Source: Larkinella soli
GTDB taxonomy: Bacteria > Bacteroidota > Bacteroidia > Cytophagales > Spirosomataceae
Direction: 5' to 3'
DNA: 64,000 nt
Assembly: GCF_003703975.1 (NCBI RefSeq)
Contig: NZ_QTJY01000008.1
Location: forward strand, 186,001 to 250,000
Below, piece after piece: positions 11,911 to 22,300 of this stretch (its first letter is position 1; the number at the start of each line of letters is the position of its first letter). The notes beneath the pieces were generated by a model. It ran no database searches and was not told where the DNA came from. It saw nothing but the letters and a program-made list of their open reading frames with translations. The translations under genes and the position numbers were made by a program.

Positions 11911-14900
11911 ATGAAAAAATGCCTATTTCTACCTGAAATTCGTATCCTTATGCGAATTAGCCTGGCCCATTTCCTGCTGCTTCTGCTCACCGGCTTTTCG
12001 TACGCCCGCCCCGTCCGGGCGCAGGAGGTGCTGAGTAAGAAGATCACCCTCTCCTACCGGAATACGCCGATCGAGCGTGTGCTGGAAAGCCTCGAAAAGG
12101 CCGCCGACGTCCGTTTTCTCTACAGCCCCGAGCTGATCGGCTCGGACCGGACCGTCAGCCTGGAAGTCTCGCGCGAGAAGTTTTCGGTCGTGCTCGAACA
12201 GCTCCTGAAACCGCTCCGGCTGCAATATGAAGTCTCCGGCCGGACCGTGGTGCTCCGGCGGGCCGCCGACGTCCTGCGTCCGGGCGAAACGCCGTCCGCT
12301 TTCCCAAAGGAGGGGCCGGCAGACCGTACCGTCGACGGAAAGGTAACGGGTGAGAACGGGGAAGCGCTGCCGGGTGTCAGCATTCAGATCAAGGGAACCA
12401 CGCGCGGCACTTCGACCGGAGCCGACGGCACATTCCGGCTTACGGTTCCCGACGAAAACGCCACGCTGGTGTTCTCCTTCATCGGCTACCTGCCGGAGGA
12501 GGTGGCCGTGGGCAACCGCAGCACCTTCAATATCTCGCTCAAACCCGACATCAAATCCCTCCAGGAAATCGTGGTCGTCGGGTACGGGACGGTGAAAAAA
12601 GCCGACCTGACCGGTGCGGTTTCCACCATCTCGTCCAAAGACTTTCAGAATACCATCACCACCAACGTGGGACAGGCGCTGCAGGGCCGCTCGACGGGCG
12701 TCCAGGTGACGCAGAACACCGGCCGGCCCGGCGACAACCCCATCGTGCGGGTGCGGGGCGTGGGCACGACGGGTAATAGTAATCCGCTCTACGTCATCGA
12801 CGGCGTCATCACCGACGGCGGTATCGCCAACATGAACCCGGACGACATCGAAACCATGACGGTGCTGAAGGATGCGGCTTCCTCGGCCATCTACGGCGCC
12901 CGGGCCGCCAACGGCGTGGTGCTGATCACGACCAAACGCGGCAAGGCCGGCCAGAGCCGCATCAGCTTCAACATGTATTACGGGACGCAGAAAGCCTGGC
13001 GCCTGCCCCGTATGGCCAACGCCACCGAGTTTGCCACCCTGCAGAACGAGGCCCGCACCAACGCCGGCCTGACCCCCTACTGGGGCCGCATCGACACGCT
13101 GGGCGTGGGCAACGACAAGGTGGCCGAAATCTTCCGGACCGCCCCCATCCAGGATTACCACCTGACCCTGTCGGGCGGTTCCGAAAAGTCGCAGTATTCG
13201 GTTTCTCTGGGGTATTTCGATCAGGTCGGGATCGGCATCGGGGTCAAATACAAGCGGTATTCGCTGAACGTCACTTCCGACCATCAGGTGGCGAAGAAAC
13301 TGCGGTTCGGCAACAGCCTGTCGCTGACGCGGGGCGCCGAAACCAGCGGGGTCTGGAACGAGACGTTCGTGAACGCCATCCGGTTTTCGCCGACCATTCC
13401 GAAATACATGCCCGACGGCAACTACGGCTACGGCTCCCGGCCGGGCGAGCAGGTGGGCTACCTCTCCTCCCTCGCCAACGCCTACCTGTTCCAGAACGAC
13501 CTGACCCGCTACCGGGTGCTGGGCAACCTCTACGGCGAATACCAGTTTACGCCCAACCTGAAGCTGCGGGCCACGCTCGGCGTCGACTTCCTGCTCGACA
13601 ACGGCATCAGCTTCGTGCCGACCTACGCTTTCGGGGGCCGGACCAATTCGGTCAACACCCTCGACCGCACCAACGTCATCAGCACCACCTGGCTAAACGA
13701 AAACCTGCTTTCCTACGATAAGACCTTCGGCTCACACAGCCTCTCGGCGCTGGTCGGGCTGACGCAGCAGGCCAACCGCTACGACAACTTCACGGCCCAC
13801 CGCGAGAGCTTCCCCAACAATGACATCCGGGTGCTGGACGCCGGGGCGCTCAACGACCGCGCCCGGGGCAGCGCGTCGGAGTGGTCGATCCGCTCGTTCA
13901 TCAGCCGGGTGAACTACAACTACCAGGAGAAATACCTGCTGTCGGCCAACCTGCGGGTCGACGGTTCGTCGCGCTTCGGGGCCGGCAACCGCTACGGGGT
14001 GTTCCCGTCCTTTGCAGCCGCCTGGCGGGTTTCGGGTGAGAAGTTCATGGAAAACCTGAAAGCCGTCTCCGATCTGAAGGTCCGGGCCAGCTGGGGCCAG
14101 CTGGGCAACCAGGAGATCGGTCTGTACTCGTTCACGACGGGCCTGAATCTCAGCCAGAACTACGTCATCGGTTCCGGGCAGGGCATCGCGCCGGGAGCCG
14201 CTCCGACCGCCCTCGGCAACCCGAACATCAAGTGGGAAACCACCACCATGCAGGACATCGGCATCGACCTGTCGCTGTTCAACAACCGGGTGTCGCTGAC
14301 GACCGACTACTTCGTCAAGAACACGAACGAAATGCTCGTGCAGGTGCCGATTCCGGGCACGACGGGCGTTTCCACGGCTCCCTTCCAGAACGTGGGCGCG
14401 GTGCGGAACTCCGGCTTCGAGCTGGCCCTGACCTACCGGCAGTCCGCCGGCGATTTCCGGTACGACGTCAGCGCCAACCTGACCACGATCAAAAACCGGG
14501 TGACCTCGCTGGCGGGCCTGCCGATCATCTCGGGCGTTTTCAAAACCGCCGAGGGCCAGCCGATCCAGTCCATCTTCGGCTATGTGCAGGAGGGCGTGTT
14601 CCAGACGCAGGAGGAAATCACCAGCCACGCCACCCAGCTCAACGCCAAACCGGGCGACATCAAGTGGAAGGACGTGAACAAAGACGGCGTCATCAACGAC
14701 CTCGACCGCGATTACATCGGCAACACCATCCCGCGCATCAGCTACGGTTTTACGGGGAACGCCAGCTACAAGGGCTTCGATTTCAGCCTGTTCATTCAGG
14801 GCATTCAGGGCCGGGAGGTGTATCTGGACGGCACCGGCGGACGGCGGCTGATGGATAACTTCGACAACACCACGGCCGAATACCTGAGCCGCTGGACCGG

Positions 14901-15213
14901 CCCCGGAACGAGCAACCGCGTGCCGCGGCTGGTCTGGGGCGACCCGAGCAACAACCGCCGGGTGTCGAGCTTCTGGGTGAGAGACGCCGGCTATATGCGG
15001 ATCAAGAACGTGCAGCTGGGGTATACGCTGCCGAAGGGTACGCTGGGCGTCGGCCGCATCCGGGTCTATGCAAGCTGCCAGAACCTGCTGACGATCACGC
15101 CCTATCCGTGGTTCGACCCGGAGGTGGGCGCCGGCATCGACAACAACTTCACCACCCTCATGACCTATCCGCAGCCCCGGACGATCCTGGGCGGTCTGAA
15201 CATCGACTTTTAA
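11911..15213 (+). CDS. SusC/RagA-family TonB-dependent outer-membrane transporter
   Basis: A TonB-linked glycan or oligosaccharide importer of about 1,100 residues. A signal segment (MKKCLFLPEIRILMRISLAHFL and a following hydrophobic stretch) ends near PVRAQ. An STN signalling domain (~40-110) is followed by a carboxypeptidase-D-regulatory-like domain (~140-225). The plug carries the SusC signature EIVVVGYGTVKKADLTGAV at about 225-245. The outer-membrane barrel runs to the end. The STN domain marks it as a transducer that signals through FecR. The ATG at 11911 is chosen because it starts the signal peptide; the open frame extends 81 bp further upstream. It is followed after 12 bp by susD. Confidence 0.95.
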   Translation: MKKCLFLPEIRILMRISLAHFLLLLLTGFSYARPVRAQEVLSKKITLSYRNTPIERVLESLEKAADVRFLYSPELIGSDRTVSLEVSREKFSVVLEQLLKPLRLQYEVSGRTVVLRRAADVLRPGETPSAFPKEGPADRTVDGKVTGENGEALPGVSIQIKGTTRGTSTGADGTFRLTVPDENATLVFSFIGYLPEEVAVGNRSTFNISLKPDIKSLQEIVVVGYGTVKKADLTGAVSTISSKDFQNTITTNVGQALQGRSTGVQVTQNTGRPGDNPIVRVRGVGTTGNSNPLYVIDGVITDGGIANMNPDDIETMTVLKDAASSAIYGARAANGVVLITTKRGKAGQSRISFNMYYGTQKAWRLPRMANATEFATLQNEARTNAGLTPYWGRIDTLGVGNDKVAEIFRTAPIQDYHLTLSGGSEKSQYSVSLGYFDQVGIGIGVKYKRYSLNVTSDHQVAKKLRFGNSLSLTRGAETSGVWNETFVNAIRFSPTIPKYMPDGNYGYGSRPGEQVGYLSSLANAYLFQNDLTRYRVLGNLYGEYQFTPNLKLRATLGVDFLLDNGISFVPTYAFGGRTNSVNTLDRTNVISTTWLNENLLSYDKTFGSHSLSALVGLTQQANRYDNFTAHRESFPNNDIRVLDAGALNDRARGSASEWSIRSFISRVNYNYQEKYLLSANLRVDGSSRFGAGNRYGVFPSFAAAWRVSGEKFMENLKAVSDLKVRASWGQLGNQEIGLYSFTTGLNLSQNYVIGSGQGIAPGAAPTALGNPNIKWETTTMQDIGIDLSLFNNRVSLTTDYFVKNTNEMLVQVPIPGTTGVSTAPFQNVGAVRNSGFELALTYRQSAGDFRYDVSANLTTIKNRVTSLAGLPIISGVFKTAEGQPIQSIFGYVQEGVFQTQEEITSHATQLNAKPGDIKWKDVNKDGVINDLDRDYIGNTIPRISYGFTGNASYKGFDFSLFIQGIQGREVYLDGTGGRRLMDNFDNTTAEYLSRWTGPGTSNRVPRLVWGDPSNNRRVSSFWVRDAGYMRIKNVQLGYTLPKGTLGVGRIRVYASCQNLLTITPYPWFDPEVGAGIDNNFTTLMTYPQPRTILGGLNIDF

Positions 15214-15225
15214 TCTGCCGAATCC

Positions 15226-16659
15226 ATGAAAAAGATCATCATAGCCGCGGGATTACTGCTGGCGGGCTGCCGGAACGATTTTCTGGAAAAACAGCCGCTG
15301 AGCGCCGTCACCCCCGATAATTTCTACCGAACCGCCGACGATGCCCTGCGGGCCGTCAATGCCGCCTACCGACCGCTGATGTCGAGCGGGGTCGGACAGT
15401 TCGGAATCGACCGTTACGGCAATTACATGGGCGGGGATGCGGTTTCGGCCGGCGACGACGCCAACTGGGTGCAGATCCAGAACTTCACCGTCACCTCCGA
15501 CAATGCCGCCATCCGCAATACCTGGAATGCCTTCTACCAGACCATCTTCCGGGCCAACCTCGTCCTGGACCGGGTGCCGGCCATCACCATGGACGCGACG
15601 CTGAAGAACCGGATTCTGGGCGAAGCCGCCTTCCTGAGGGCCATCTCCTACCACTACCTGATTCTGCTGTTCGGCGACGTGCCCCTGATTACCCGACCGC
15701 AGTTCGATCCGGGTGAGTTTCTGGTGCCCCGGACGCCGGCCGAGCAGGTCTATACGCAGATTATCCAGGACCTCCAGACCGCCGAGAAAAGCCTGCCGCT
15801 CACGTATGGAGCGGCTGATCTGGGCCGGGCCACGCAGGGGGCCGCCAAAGCCTTCCTGGCGAAGGTGTATCTGTACCGGAAGCAGTGGCCCGAAGCGGCC
15901 GCCAAAGCGAAGGAAGTGATCGACTCGAAGGTATACGGCCTCTTCGACCGGTATTTCGACAATTTCGAACTGACGACCGAAAACGGGAAGGAGTCGATTT
16001 TCGAGGTTCAGTATGCTTCGTTTTTGGGCGGGCTGGGCAACCAGACCAACAACTACGACGCCCCGCGCGGCTCGGGCTTCACGCTCGACGGTGGTTACGG
16101 CTACGGTTCACCCACGCAGAGCTTCGTCTCCTCGTTTCCTGCCGCCGACCCCCGCCTGGGGTACTCGGTGTTTCGGCAGGGTGACGTGTTTCAGGGCATC
16201 CCCTACAGCCCGGCCACCTCACCGACCGGGTACAGCCCGCGCAAATACGTGGTCGGAAAAGGAGCCGCCATCGGCAAGAGCGACGACCCGAAGAACTTCA
16301 TCCTGATGCGCTACGCCGACCTGCTGCTGATGTATGCCGAAGCCCTGAACGAGTCGGGCAAAACGGCGGAGGCCGCGGCCCCGATCAACCAGGTGCGGGC
16401 GCGGAAAGACGTGAACATGCCGCCCGTAGCCGCCGGGCTGACCCAGGCCCAGATGCGCCAGACCATCAAGGACGAGCGCCGGGTGGAGCTGGGGCTGGAA
16501 GGCCACCGCTGGTTCGACCTCCTGCGCTGGGGTGATGCGGCCGCGTTCCTGAAGTCGATCGGCAAAACCAGCTACCGGGAGGGCGTCAGCGAGCGCTTCC
16601 CGATCCCACAGGCCGAGCGCGACATCAACCCGAACCTGACGCAGAACCCGGGTTACTGA
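15226..16659 (+). CDS. SusD/RagB-family surface glycan-binding lipoprotein
   Basis: A 477-residue lipoprotein with lipobox LAGC (Cys15) and the typical start FLEKQPLS. The SusD N-terminal TPR-like part (NTWNAFYQTIFRANLVLDRV, FLRAISYHYLILLFGDVPL) is followed by the C-terminal RagB part (LLMYAEALNESGKTAEA, RRVELGLEGHRWFDLLRWG). It partners the preceding SusC to capture glycans at the cell surface and cap the transporter. A strong bidirectional terminator follows, so fecR-susC-susD is the transcription unit. Confidence 0.95.
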   Translation: MKKIIIAAGLLLAGCRNDFLEKQPLSAVTPDNFYRTADDALRAVNAAYRPLMSSGVGQFGIDRYGNYMGGDAVSAGDDANWVQIQNFTVTSDNAAIRNTWNAFYQTIFRANLVLDRVPAITMDATLKNRILGEAAFLRAISYHYLILLFGDVPLITRPQFDPGEFLVPRTPAEQVYTQIIQDLQTAEKSLPLTYGAADLGRATQGAAKAFLAKVYLYRKQWPEAAAKAKEVIDSKVYGLFDRYFDNFELTTENGKESIFEVQYASFLGGLGNQTNNYDAPRGSGFTLDGGYGYGSPTQSFVSSFPAADPRLGYSVFRQGDVFQGIPYSPATSPTGYSPRKYVVGKGAAIGKSDDPKNFILMRYADLLLMYAEALNESGKTAEAAAPINQVRARKDVNMPPVAAGLTQAQMRQTIKDERRVELGLEGHRWFDLLRWGDAAAFLKSIGKTSYREGVSERFPIPQAERDINPNLTQNPGY

Positions 16660-16679
16660 TCGGATTTCCAAAAAAGTAC

Positions 16680-16726
16680 AGGCCCCGGAATGTGTAGCGA
16701 TGTGCTACACATTCCGGGGCCTTTTT
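16680..16726. terminator. Strong bidirectional terminator
   Basis: A perfect 19-bp stem (16680-16698 with 16704-16722, loop of 5) is preceded by six A residues nearby and followed by a T5 run. It separates the convergent susD and GH9 genes. Confidence 0.92.
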
Positions 16727-16741
16727 CGTTCCGGCCGGAGC

Positions 16742-18523
16742 TTACTTCCCCTGCGTAGCTTCCAGCGCCCAGGCCAGATAGACCATCGGAGCGTTCCAGT
16801 TGATGGCGATCTCATTGGAGGCATACGAACATGACTGGTCGAGGAACATCTCGTCGGCCGAGGTGGCGGTATAGCCTTCACAGCGGTCCTGGCGCGGGGC
16901 GTTACCGTTCGGTCCGCCCGACAGCAGGCCCGGGACCGGCTCCGTGATGCCGTCGGCCACGGAGGGACGGTGGTGCGGGTTCATTACCGGTTTATCCCCG
17001 AAACCGGTCAGAAAGCAGAAACCGGTGGCATTCCGGCCGAGCAGAAAATCGAGGTTGGCGAGGGCGTTGTCCAGATACACTCTCCGTCGGGCCGGGTCGG
17101 TCGACACCCGCCAGGCCTGGATCAGCGCGATGCCCTGGTTGGCCGCTACGGCGCTGCTGCCCCAGATGTAATCGGCCGCCGTTTTGCCCATGACGGTCTG
17201 GTAAGCCTGCCGGTCTGCTCCCTGTACGAGGGCGTCGGCCGCGTCGATCAGGCGTTTTTTGAGGGCGGGCAGGTCTTTTTTCCCGGCCGGCGTCAGTGAT
17301 TTCTCAAAGCGGGCGAGGGTGTAATAGGCCAGCGTCCGCACCTGCGCCCAGGACGGCAGTGGGGTTTTGTCGTCCGGGAATAGATTGACGGCGGTGTAAT
17401 AGGCATCGTCGCCGGTGGTGACGTACAGTTCGGCCGCAGCCCAGATCCACTCATCGGACGCGTCCCGGTCGCCGTATTCGCCCGTCGCCACGTCGGGGTC
17501 GAACTGCTCGTTCATGGCGTTCTGGCGGTAGAGCTGGTCGGGATGCTGCTTCGCCCAGTTCCAGGCGCGGACGGCCGCACTCCGGCAGGAGTCGGCCAGA
17601 CCGGGCAATTCGCGCGGGTATTGCCGGACGATGCGCGACGCCTGGGCCATGACGGCGGCAAAGTCGAGGGCGGCCGTGACGCTTTTCTGTACGACATACC
17701 GCTCTTTGGTCGCCTTGTCGGGCATCACCATCCCGTCAAATCTCGGGTTGGTCAGTTTATGGTAAACGCCCCCGTCGGCCGGGTCCTGCATGGTCAGCAT
17801 CCAGCGCAGGTTCCAGAGCGTTTCGTCCAGCAGGTCCGGCACCCGGTTGCCCGACTCAGGCAGGTTGGCCTCCACCGTCCGGACGTACTCCGGAAAATCC
17901 TCATAGAGCGACAGCAGCGTCCCGACCGTAATGCCGGAATTGACGATATACTTGTTGTAGTCTCCGGCGTCATACCAGCCCCGGGGGGAGGAGATCACCG
18001 TTCCGGCCGGGCGCGAGGCCGAAGCCGCCGACGGATGCACCAGCACCTGCGTGTCGGGGTGGCCGGCCGGCCGTGCCCACTTCCCGGCATACCGGGCGGG
18101 CAGGTCCACCGACATCCGCTGGTAATAGAAGCCTTTCAGGGAGGCAATCGCCACCTCCCGATGGACGTTGGGCCGGATCTCGAACGGATACGACGCCCCC
18201 AGACCGGGCACCGCCACGACATAACTGCCGCTGGTTCTGAACGCCGAAAAATCGGCGGTGCGGGCGGTTCTGCCGGAGATGGCGTTGGTGCGCGGGGCGC
18301 TCAGCTTGCCGCGGAAAACCACCTTTTTCCGGTCGGGCGTCGTGATCTGAAATTCCGTACCGGCCTCCCCGACTACGATGGCGGTTTTGGGGGCGTTGGG
18401 ATAAAAACCGACCTGGTTAAGCCGGATGTCGGTGGAAAGGGACTGAGCCTGAGCAGAATGAAAACCGGCCAGACCGGTGATCAGGGCAAGGGAATAAAGC
18501 GTCGGAAGTTTAATTCGAAACAT
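16742..18523 (-). CDS. GH9-family endoglucanase-like glycoside hydrolase
   Basis: A 593-residue secreted enzyme with a signal peptide ending near AQAQ. A CelD_N-type immunoglobulin-like domain (~30-115) is followed by an (alpha/alpha)6 catalytic domain. The catalytic-base motif WYDAGDYNKYI has Asp185 and Asp188. NPHHRPS and the C-terminal acid Glu571 (SNEIAINWNAP) complete the GH9 active site. The family hydrolyses beta-1,4-glucans, xyloglucan or related polymers. The gene is convergent with the SusCD operon and shares its terminator, so it is probably regulated separately. No dockerin or carbohydrate-binding module is seen. Confidence 0.92.
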   Translation of the reverse strand: MFRIKLPTLYSLALITGLAGFHSAQAQSLSTDIRLNQVGFYPNAPKTAIVVGEAGTEFQITTPDRKKVVFRGKLSAPRTNAISGRTARTADFSAFRTSGSYVVAVPGLGASYPFEIRPNVHREVAIASLKGFYYQRMSVDLPARYAGKWARPAGHPDTQVLVHPSAASASRPAGTVISSPRGWYDAGDYNKYIVNSGITVGTLLSLYEDFPEYVRTVEANLPESGNRVPDLLDETLWNLRWMLTMQDPADGGVYHKLTNPRFDGMVMPDKATKERYVVQKSVTAALDFAAVMAQASRIVRQYPRELPGLADSCRSAAVRAWNWAKQHPDQLYRQNAMNEQFDPDVATGEYGDRDASDEWIWAAAELYVTTGDDAYYTAVNLFPDDKTPLPSWAQVRTLAYYTLARFEKSLTPAGKKDLPALKKRLIDAADALVQGADRQAYQTVMGKTAADYIWGSSAVAANQGIALIQAWRVSTDPARRRVYLDNALANLDFLLGRNATGFCFLTGFGDKPVMNPHHRPSVADGITEPVPGLLSGGPNGNAPRQDRCEGYTATSADEMFLDQSCSYASNEIAINWNAPMVYLAWALEATQGK

Positions 18524-18577
18524 GCGGGTTCAGGATTTCCGCAAAACTACCGTTTATTTCTTTTCCGGCGGGAAAGT

Positions 18578-19228
18578 TTATCCGGTTTCCGGTTCCTCCA
18601 CCGGCCGGAACCGGGGCGTAGAAGCTCCTTCGGGAACACACAGAACGCCGACGTACCCCCCGGGAACATCCAGAGGGTCATACCGCCAGCGCTGGGCATC
18701 CGGCCCGCTTCCGACAACCGCCCGGTCGCCGTCGAGCCGGATCGACCTGAAATCCAGCGACAGCCCCAGTCCCCTGGCTTTAGCCAGACTTTCCTTTCGG
18801 GTCCAGTAATGGAAAAACCGCGTCGGAGTGGTCAGAAGGTCTTCGTATTCCTCGGGCGTCAGCAGGTCGCGGAAATCGAGGAGGGAGACGCTGCGGCATT
18901 TTTCCAGATCGACGCCCACCGGCCCCTCGTCCGACACGGCCACCGCGACTACGTCTTCGGAGTGGGCAATGCTGAACTGCTGCGGCCCGGCCAGCACCGG
19001 CCTTCCGTAGCCGTCCAGCCGGATTTCTTCCAGGCAGGAAGGCGGCCGGCCAAGTTCCATGAGCAGTTGACGCAGCCCGATTTTGCCGAAAAGCGCCGTA
19101 TGCCGGTCCTGCCAGCGACGATAGCGCAGCACCCGCTCCCGGACGGCCGCCGGAACGGTCGCCAGCCGGTCCTGAAAGGCTTCAGCCGGCAAAGGCCGTT
19201 CGAACTGGAGCCACTGATAAAGAATCAT
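18578..19228 (-). CDS. 4'-phosphopantetheinyl transferase, Sfp type
   Basis: The enzyme attaches the phosphopantetheine arm of coenzyme A to carrier-protein serines. The family signatures GVDLEKCR and HYWTRKESLAKARGLGLS are intact, giving the magnesium-binding Asp/Glu residues. The best start is the ATG at 19228 (MILYQWLQF, 216 residues). An ATG at 19282 would add 18 residues. It is divergent from the NRPS gene starting at 19328, which carries two carrier domains, so it very likely activates that protein. The surface-acting Sfp type (rather than AcpS) fits secondary metabolism. Confidence 0.88.
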   Translation of the reverse strand: MILYQWLQFERPLPAEAFQDRLATVPAAVRERVLRYRRWQDRHTALFGKIGLRQLLMELGRPPSCLEEIRLDGYGRPVLAGPQQFSIAHSEDVVAVAVSDEGPVGVDLEKCRSVSLLDFRDLLTPEEYEDLLTTPTRFFHYWTRKESLAKARGLGLSLDFRSIRLDGDRAVVGSGPDAQRWRYDPLDVPGGYVGVLCVPEGASTPRFRPVEEPETG

Positions 19229-19327
19229 TCCGCTTTCGACCGATTGAACAAAACCGGTCGGAAAGTAGACGCTTTCCGCCATCTTTCCACTATCTTGACC
19301 CAAAAATCGCTATACCCGGCTTAAGGT

Positions 19328-22300
19328 ATGCCTTTTAGTTGCTATGTGGTGGGCGAGGGGCCTCTGCCGGTCGAATGCACACGAATCCTGCTGGAGCGGG
19401 GCTTTCAGGTCCGGGGACTGATCACCGCCGAGCCGACTCTCCGCCAGTTTGCCGACGAACACCAGCTTCCCTGCTTTCCGTATTCCGATCGCGCCATTGC
19501 CGAAATGGCCGCACAACCCTTTGATTTCCTGTTCAGTATCGTCAACGGCCAATTGCTGCCGGAAGCGGTTCTGAACCTGCCCCGGCGGCTGGCGGTCAAC
19601 TACCACGACAGCCTCCTGCCGGCCTATGCCGGCGTTCATGCCACGTTCTGGGCCATCCTCAACGGCGAATCCCGGCATGGCGTGACCTGGCACCGGATGG
19701 ACGCCGGCATCGACACCGGCGAGGTGCTGATGCAGCAGGCCGTTGCGGTTGCTCCGGACGAAACCTCCCTGAGCCTGAACCTGAAATGTTTTCAGGCCGG
19801 GCAGGAATCCTTCGCCCGGCTGCTCGACGCCCTTCTGTCGGAAACCGTTTCCGCCCGCCCGCAGAATCCGACGGGCCGGTCCTTTTATTCCCGGCGCCGG
19901 CGGCCCTCCACTTTCATCGACTGGCAACGGACGGCAGAGGAGATCTGGCGACAGCACCGGGCGCTGGAGTTCGGATTCCATCCAAATCCCTTCGGAAAAC
20001 TGAAACTCCGGCTGGAAAATGAGCTGTTTCTGGTCGAGAAAGCCGAACCGGCGGACCGTTCGGACGGCCTCGCTCCCGGAACCATCGAAGCCGTTGCCCT
20101 GGATCACCTCCGGGTCGCTGCCGCTTCCGGCGCCCTCAACATTTCCGCCCTACAAGCCCTTGATGGGCAACCGGTTGAGTTATCCATACTGATTCAACGA
20201 TTTACTCTAAAACCGGGAGTCCGGCTGCTTTCTCCTGAACCGGCCGTCCAGGAAGCCCTGCGGCAGGCCGATGCCGAAAGCGCTCCTTACCGTACCGTCT
20301 GGACCGACCGGCTGGCCCGCTTCGAAGCCACCGAGCCGCCCTTTACAAGTACTGCCGTGGCTGAAGGCAGCCCGGAATGGATGACCCTGGACCTTCCGGC
20401 GCCCGGCTTTTCCTCCGGGCAGCAGATCGGTGCCTGGATCGTGTACCTGAGCCGGGTCTGCGGAACCGCAACCGTGGGCACAGGCTACCGGACCCACCGC
20501 CTGATGCAAACCGCAGCCGCTACCGGCAAGCTGTTCGGCGATGTTCTGCCGAACCGGCTGGAAATCGACCCGGATGCCGGTTTTCGAACGGTCTGTGCCT
20601 CCGTCGACGGGCAGCTTCAGGACCTGGAAACCCTGCCGCCCTTTCCGCTCGATCTGATTGCCTGTGAACCGGCCCTGCGGGGCAAATCCTTCCGGTCGGT
20701 TCCGGTCATCCTGACCCGGCTGACGGAGCCGGAGGGCTACCGGCCCGCCGAACCGGAGGCTCTGCACTTTGTGATCCACGAAACCGGAAGCGCCCGGCTG
20801 GTCTTTTCGCCCCGTTGGTGGAATCCGCGGCTGCTCGCTCATGTTCCCGACCACTGGCAGGCCCTTCTGAACGACATTACCCGCCACCCCGACCGCCCGG
20901 TCGGGAGCCTGAGCCTGCTTACCGACGAACAGCGACACCGCCAACTGGTCGAGTGGAACCGGACGCCAACGCCCTATCCCGATCACCGGTCGCTTCCCCG
21001 ACTGGTGGAGCAGCAGGCCGGCCTCCGGCCGGAGGCCGTTGCCCTCCGCTTTGAAACGGAAAGCTGGACCTATCGGCAACTGAACGAAAAAGCCGACCTC
21101 CTCGCCGACCGGCTTCAACTCCGGGGCATCGGCCCCGGCCAACCGGTCGGTATCTGTCTGGAGCGGTCGCCCGAACTGGTTTGCAGCCTGCTGGCCGTCC
21201 TGAAAAACGGAAGCGTCTGCGTTCCCCTCGATCCGGACTACCCCCAGGCACGTCTGGCAGAGATGGCCGCCGATGCGGGTCTCAGCGGCATCCTGGCCCG
21301 GCCCTCCTTCCGGGACCGGCTTTCCTCCCTCGGAATACCGCTCATCGACCCAGAAACCGACCTGATTCCGGAAGGGAAAATCCAGACCCGGCGACCGCAT
21401 CACCCGAAACCCGAAGACCCGGCCTATTTGCTGTATACCTCCGGCTCGACCGGTCGGCCGAAAGCCGTGGTGATCCCGCACCGGGGCATCATCCGGCTGG
21501 TGCAGCAGCCGGATTACGCCGTTCTGGATGCCTCGACGGTACTGCTCATGCACTCGTCGATTTCCTTCGATGCTTCTCTGTTCGAGATCTGGGGCAGTCT
21601 GACCAACGGCGGCCGGCTGGTTCTTTTACCGGGCCGGCACCCCGGGCCGGGAGACTATCGGCAGATGATCCGGGAAGAAGCCATCAACACCCTGTTCCTG
21701 ACCACCGCCCTGTTCAACGTCCTGATTGACACCGGCCTGCTGCAGGGGCATTCCAGTCTGAAATATCTGCTGACCGGAGGGGAAGCCGCTTCGGTTCGGT
21801 CCATGCGGGCGGCCCGGGAGCAACTCCCCTCCTGCCGCATTCTGAACGTTTATGGGCCGACGGAAAACACCACCTTCTCCACCTGGTTCGAGGAGGCCGA
21901 TCTGGCTCCCGACGCCGAAACCGTACCGATCGGGCGGCCGGTTTCGCAGACGCGCGTTTACCTGCTGGACGGTTCCCGAAACCCGGTTCCGGTCGGGGTG
22001 CCGGGTGAGCTGTTCGTGGGGGGCGCCGGGCTGGCCGACGGGTATCTGAACCGGCCGGACCTAACTGCCGACCGGTTTGTACCGGACCCTTTCCGGCCCG
22101 GCACCGGCGAGCGGCTGTACCGAACCGGCGATCTGGGTCGCTACCGCCCCGACGGCGCCATCGACTTTCTGGGACGGATGGACCAGCAGGTCAAAATCAG
22201 GGGTTACCGGATCGAACCGGGCGAAATTGAAAACGTGTTGCGGGCTCATCCCAACGTCCGGGAAGCACTGGTCACCGTCCGCGAACCGGTGCCGGGCGAC

